Below are positions 6,097 to 6,955 of a DNA stretch of 6,955 nt, in pieces. Both the position numbers and the translations under genes were made by a program. Position 1 is the stretch's first letter. The number at the start of each line of letters is the position of its first letter. The DNA is taken from contig JASHXZ010000817.1 of NCBI GenBank assembly GCA_030043285.1, positions 1 through 6,955 on the forward strand, written 5' to 3'. Source of the DNA: Xanthobacteraceae bacterium. Lineage in GTDB: Bacteria; Pseudomonadota; Alphaproteobacteria; Rhizobiales; Xanthobacteraceae. The notes below the pieces were generated by a model that saw nothing but the letters and a program-made list of their open reading frames with translations, searched no databases and had not been told where the DNA came from.

Positions 6097-6124
6097 ATCG
6101 CCCAAGCCGGTCTATGGTAGCGCC

Positions 6125-6955
6125 ATGAGGGACCTGTTTCGTAATCCGCGCCGGCTTCTGATCGTCGTCCACGACCTGGTCGTCACCGCAGCGGCAATTC
6201 TCGCGACGTTCTACTTCCGTTTCGAGGATGCCGGGCTTGCGGCGCGGTTCCATTGGCTTCTGATCATTCTGCCCGGCTACGTGATCTATGCCGGCGTGGT
6301 CTACTGGGTTTTCAACCTCTACGTCGCCAAGTGGCGGTTCGCGTCGCTGCCGGACCTGTGGAACATCTTTCGCGCGGTGACGGTGCTGGCGTTCTCGCTC
6401 CTGGTGCTCGACTACATTCTGCTGGCGCCGAATTTTTACGGCACGTTTTTCTTCGGCAAGATCACTATCGCGCTGTACTGGGTGCTGCAGATGTTCTTTC
6501 TCGGCGGCCCGCGCATCGCCTATCGGCTGTTTCGGCACGCGCGCACCCAGCATCACGCCGAGCAGCGCGCGGCGACGCCGACCTTGATCGCTGGCCGCGC
6601 CGCCGACGCCGAGGTCTTGTTGCGCGCCATCGAAAGCGGCGCGGTGACCAAGATCAGGCCGGTCGGCATTCTGTCGCCGTCGCGCGCCGACCAGGGTCAG
6701 GCGCTGCGTGGCGTTCCGGTGCGCGGCTATCTCACAGACCTGGAGCAGACCGTCGCCGCCTTGGCGGCACACGACATCCGCGTCGCGCGGCTGGTGCTGA
6801 CCCCGACCGCGCTCGCACCCGAAGTTCATCCCGAAACCATGCTGATGCTGGCGCGGCGGCTCGGGCTTACCACCAACCGGCTGCCGTCGCTCGATGCCGG
6901 CGATGAGGCGTTGCGGTTTGCCCCGGTCGACGTCGAGGATTTGTTGCTCCGTCCC
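6125..6955 (+). CDS. Membrane-anchored nucleotide-sugar dehydratase, CapD/WbpM family, N-terminal part
   Basis: The open frame runs from ATG 6125 to the window end without a stop (277 codons), so the gene is cut. Full-length members of this family have about 600-660 residues and convert UDP-GlcNAc to a 4-keto-6-deoxy sugar for O-antigen, capsule or glycan synthesis. The visible part has four predicted membrane helices (about 11-31, 44-66, 82-101 and 109-131). The conserved loop LYVAKWRFASLPDLWNIFRA (65-84) matches the family's FG-x-Y-x-x-x-WR-x-x-S-x-x-DL pattern. A first Rossmann-like domain follows (about 152-255: TLIAGRAADAEVLLRA, then KIRPVGIL and GVPVRGYLTDLE). The end VDVEDLLLRP (268-277) is the junction just before the catalytic dehydratase domain, which lies outside. 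The usual glycine motif of the first Rossmann fold (GAG-type) reads GRAAD here. No strong ribosome site precedes the ATG. The partner is the divergent WbpL-like transferase. Confidence 0.88.
   Translation, partial: MRDLFRNPRRLLIVVHDLVVTAAAILATFYFRFEDAGLAARFHWLLIILPGYVIYAGVVYWVFNLYVAKWRFASLPDLWNIFRAVTVLAFSLLVLDYILLAPNFYGTFFFGKITIALYWVLQMFFLGGPRIAYRLFRHARTQHHAEQRAATPTLIAGRAADAEVLLRAIESGAVTKIRPVGILSPSRADQGQALRGVPVRGYLTDLEQTVAALAAHDIRVARLVLTPTALAPEVHPETMLMLARRLGLTTNRLPSLDAGDEALRFAPVDVEDLLLRP

Larger units (their letters stand above)
5895..6124. promoter_or_regulatory. Divergent intergenic region, 230 bp
   Basis: This gap must hold the promoters for the - strand transferase gene and the + strand dehydratase gene. 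I could not assign clear -35/-10 boxes: CTGACA (6084-6089) resembles a -35, but the TATGGT box at 6113 is 23 bases away. Visible structures are a GCCG-GTAT-CGGC dyad (5982-5993), an ACGCC/GGCGT dyad (6041-6058) and the terminator-like hairpin at 6064-6096. There is no credible gene here; an open + frame running through it is an antisense shadow. Confidence 0.5.

Noticed and set aside
6084..6118. CTGACA / TATGGT as the dehydratase promoter
   Set aside because: A spacing of 23 bases is too wide, and CTGACA overlaps the hairpin arm.
5748..6128. 126-codon + strand frame crossing the divergent gap and ending at the dehydratase start
   Set aside because: Half of it is antisense to the transferase and the rest crosses the hairpin region. 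There is no ribosome site and the composition is Arg-rich; only its last four codons are noted as a possible mini-ORF.

Overview
The window looks like a chromosomal segment of a GC-rich alphaproteobacterium, probably of the Rhizobiales (Bradyrhizobium / Rhodopseudomonas / Xanthobacteraceae-like). Codons strongly favour G or C in third position. The order ftsK, lolA, xth is one I know from that group. The assignment rests on gene order and protein character only; no rRNA or other marker is present.

Region 1 (1-2455, + strand) is housekeeping: the C-terminal end of the DNA translocase FtsK with its DNA-reading winged helix, then a LolA-family periplasmic lipoprotein carrier, then exodeoxyribonuclease III. 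Between lolA and xth lies an unusual block of 7-bp repeats. Seven tandem units on one strand start inside the last codons of lolA. Four more lie in inverted orientation and end six bases before the xth start codon.

Region 2 (2536-4854, + strand) is a compact three-gene cluster that looks like one operon: a secreted periplasmic solute-binding protein of the iron(III)/type-2 ABC class, followed by two paralogous single-domain cupins separated by 5 bp. No permease or ATPase gene is present. The second cupin has the complete His-His-Glu-His metal site. The first keeps the histidines but has Ala in place of the Glu, a pattern reminiscent of gentisate-dioxygenase-type three-His sites. This is the least explained part of the window and the best candidate for an uncharacterised small uptake/processing module.

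Region 3 (4869-6955) holds a divergent pair for surface polysaccharide synthesis. On the - strand is a MraY/WecA-family polyprenyl-phosphate sugar-1-phosphate transferase (GT4, WbpL-like). On the + strand is the N-terminal 277 codons of a membrane-anchored CapD/WbpM-type nucleotide-sugar dehydratase, cut by the window end. The 230-bp gap between them holds a dyad and a terminator-like hairpin with a T7 tract about 30 bp before the dehydratase start, suggesting possible leader control.

No tRNA, rRNA, CRISPR array, insertion sequence or phage gene was recognised. Apart from the 7-bp repeat block nothing suggests a mobile element.
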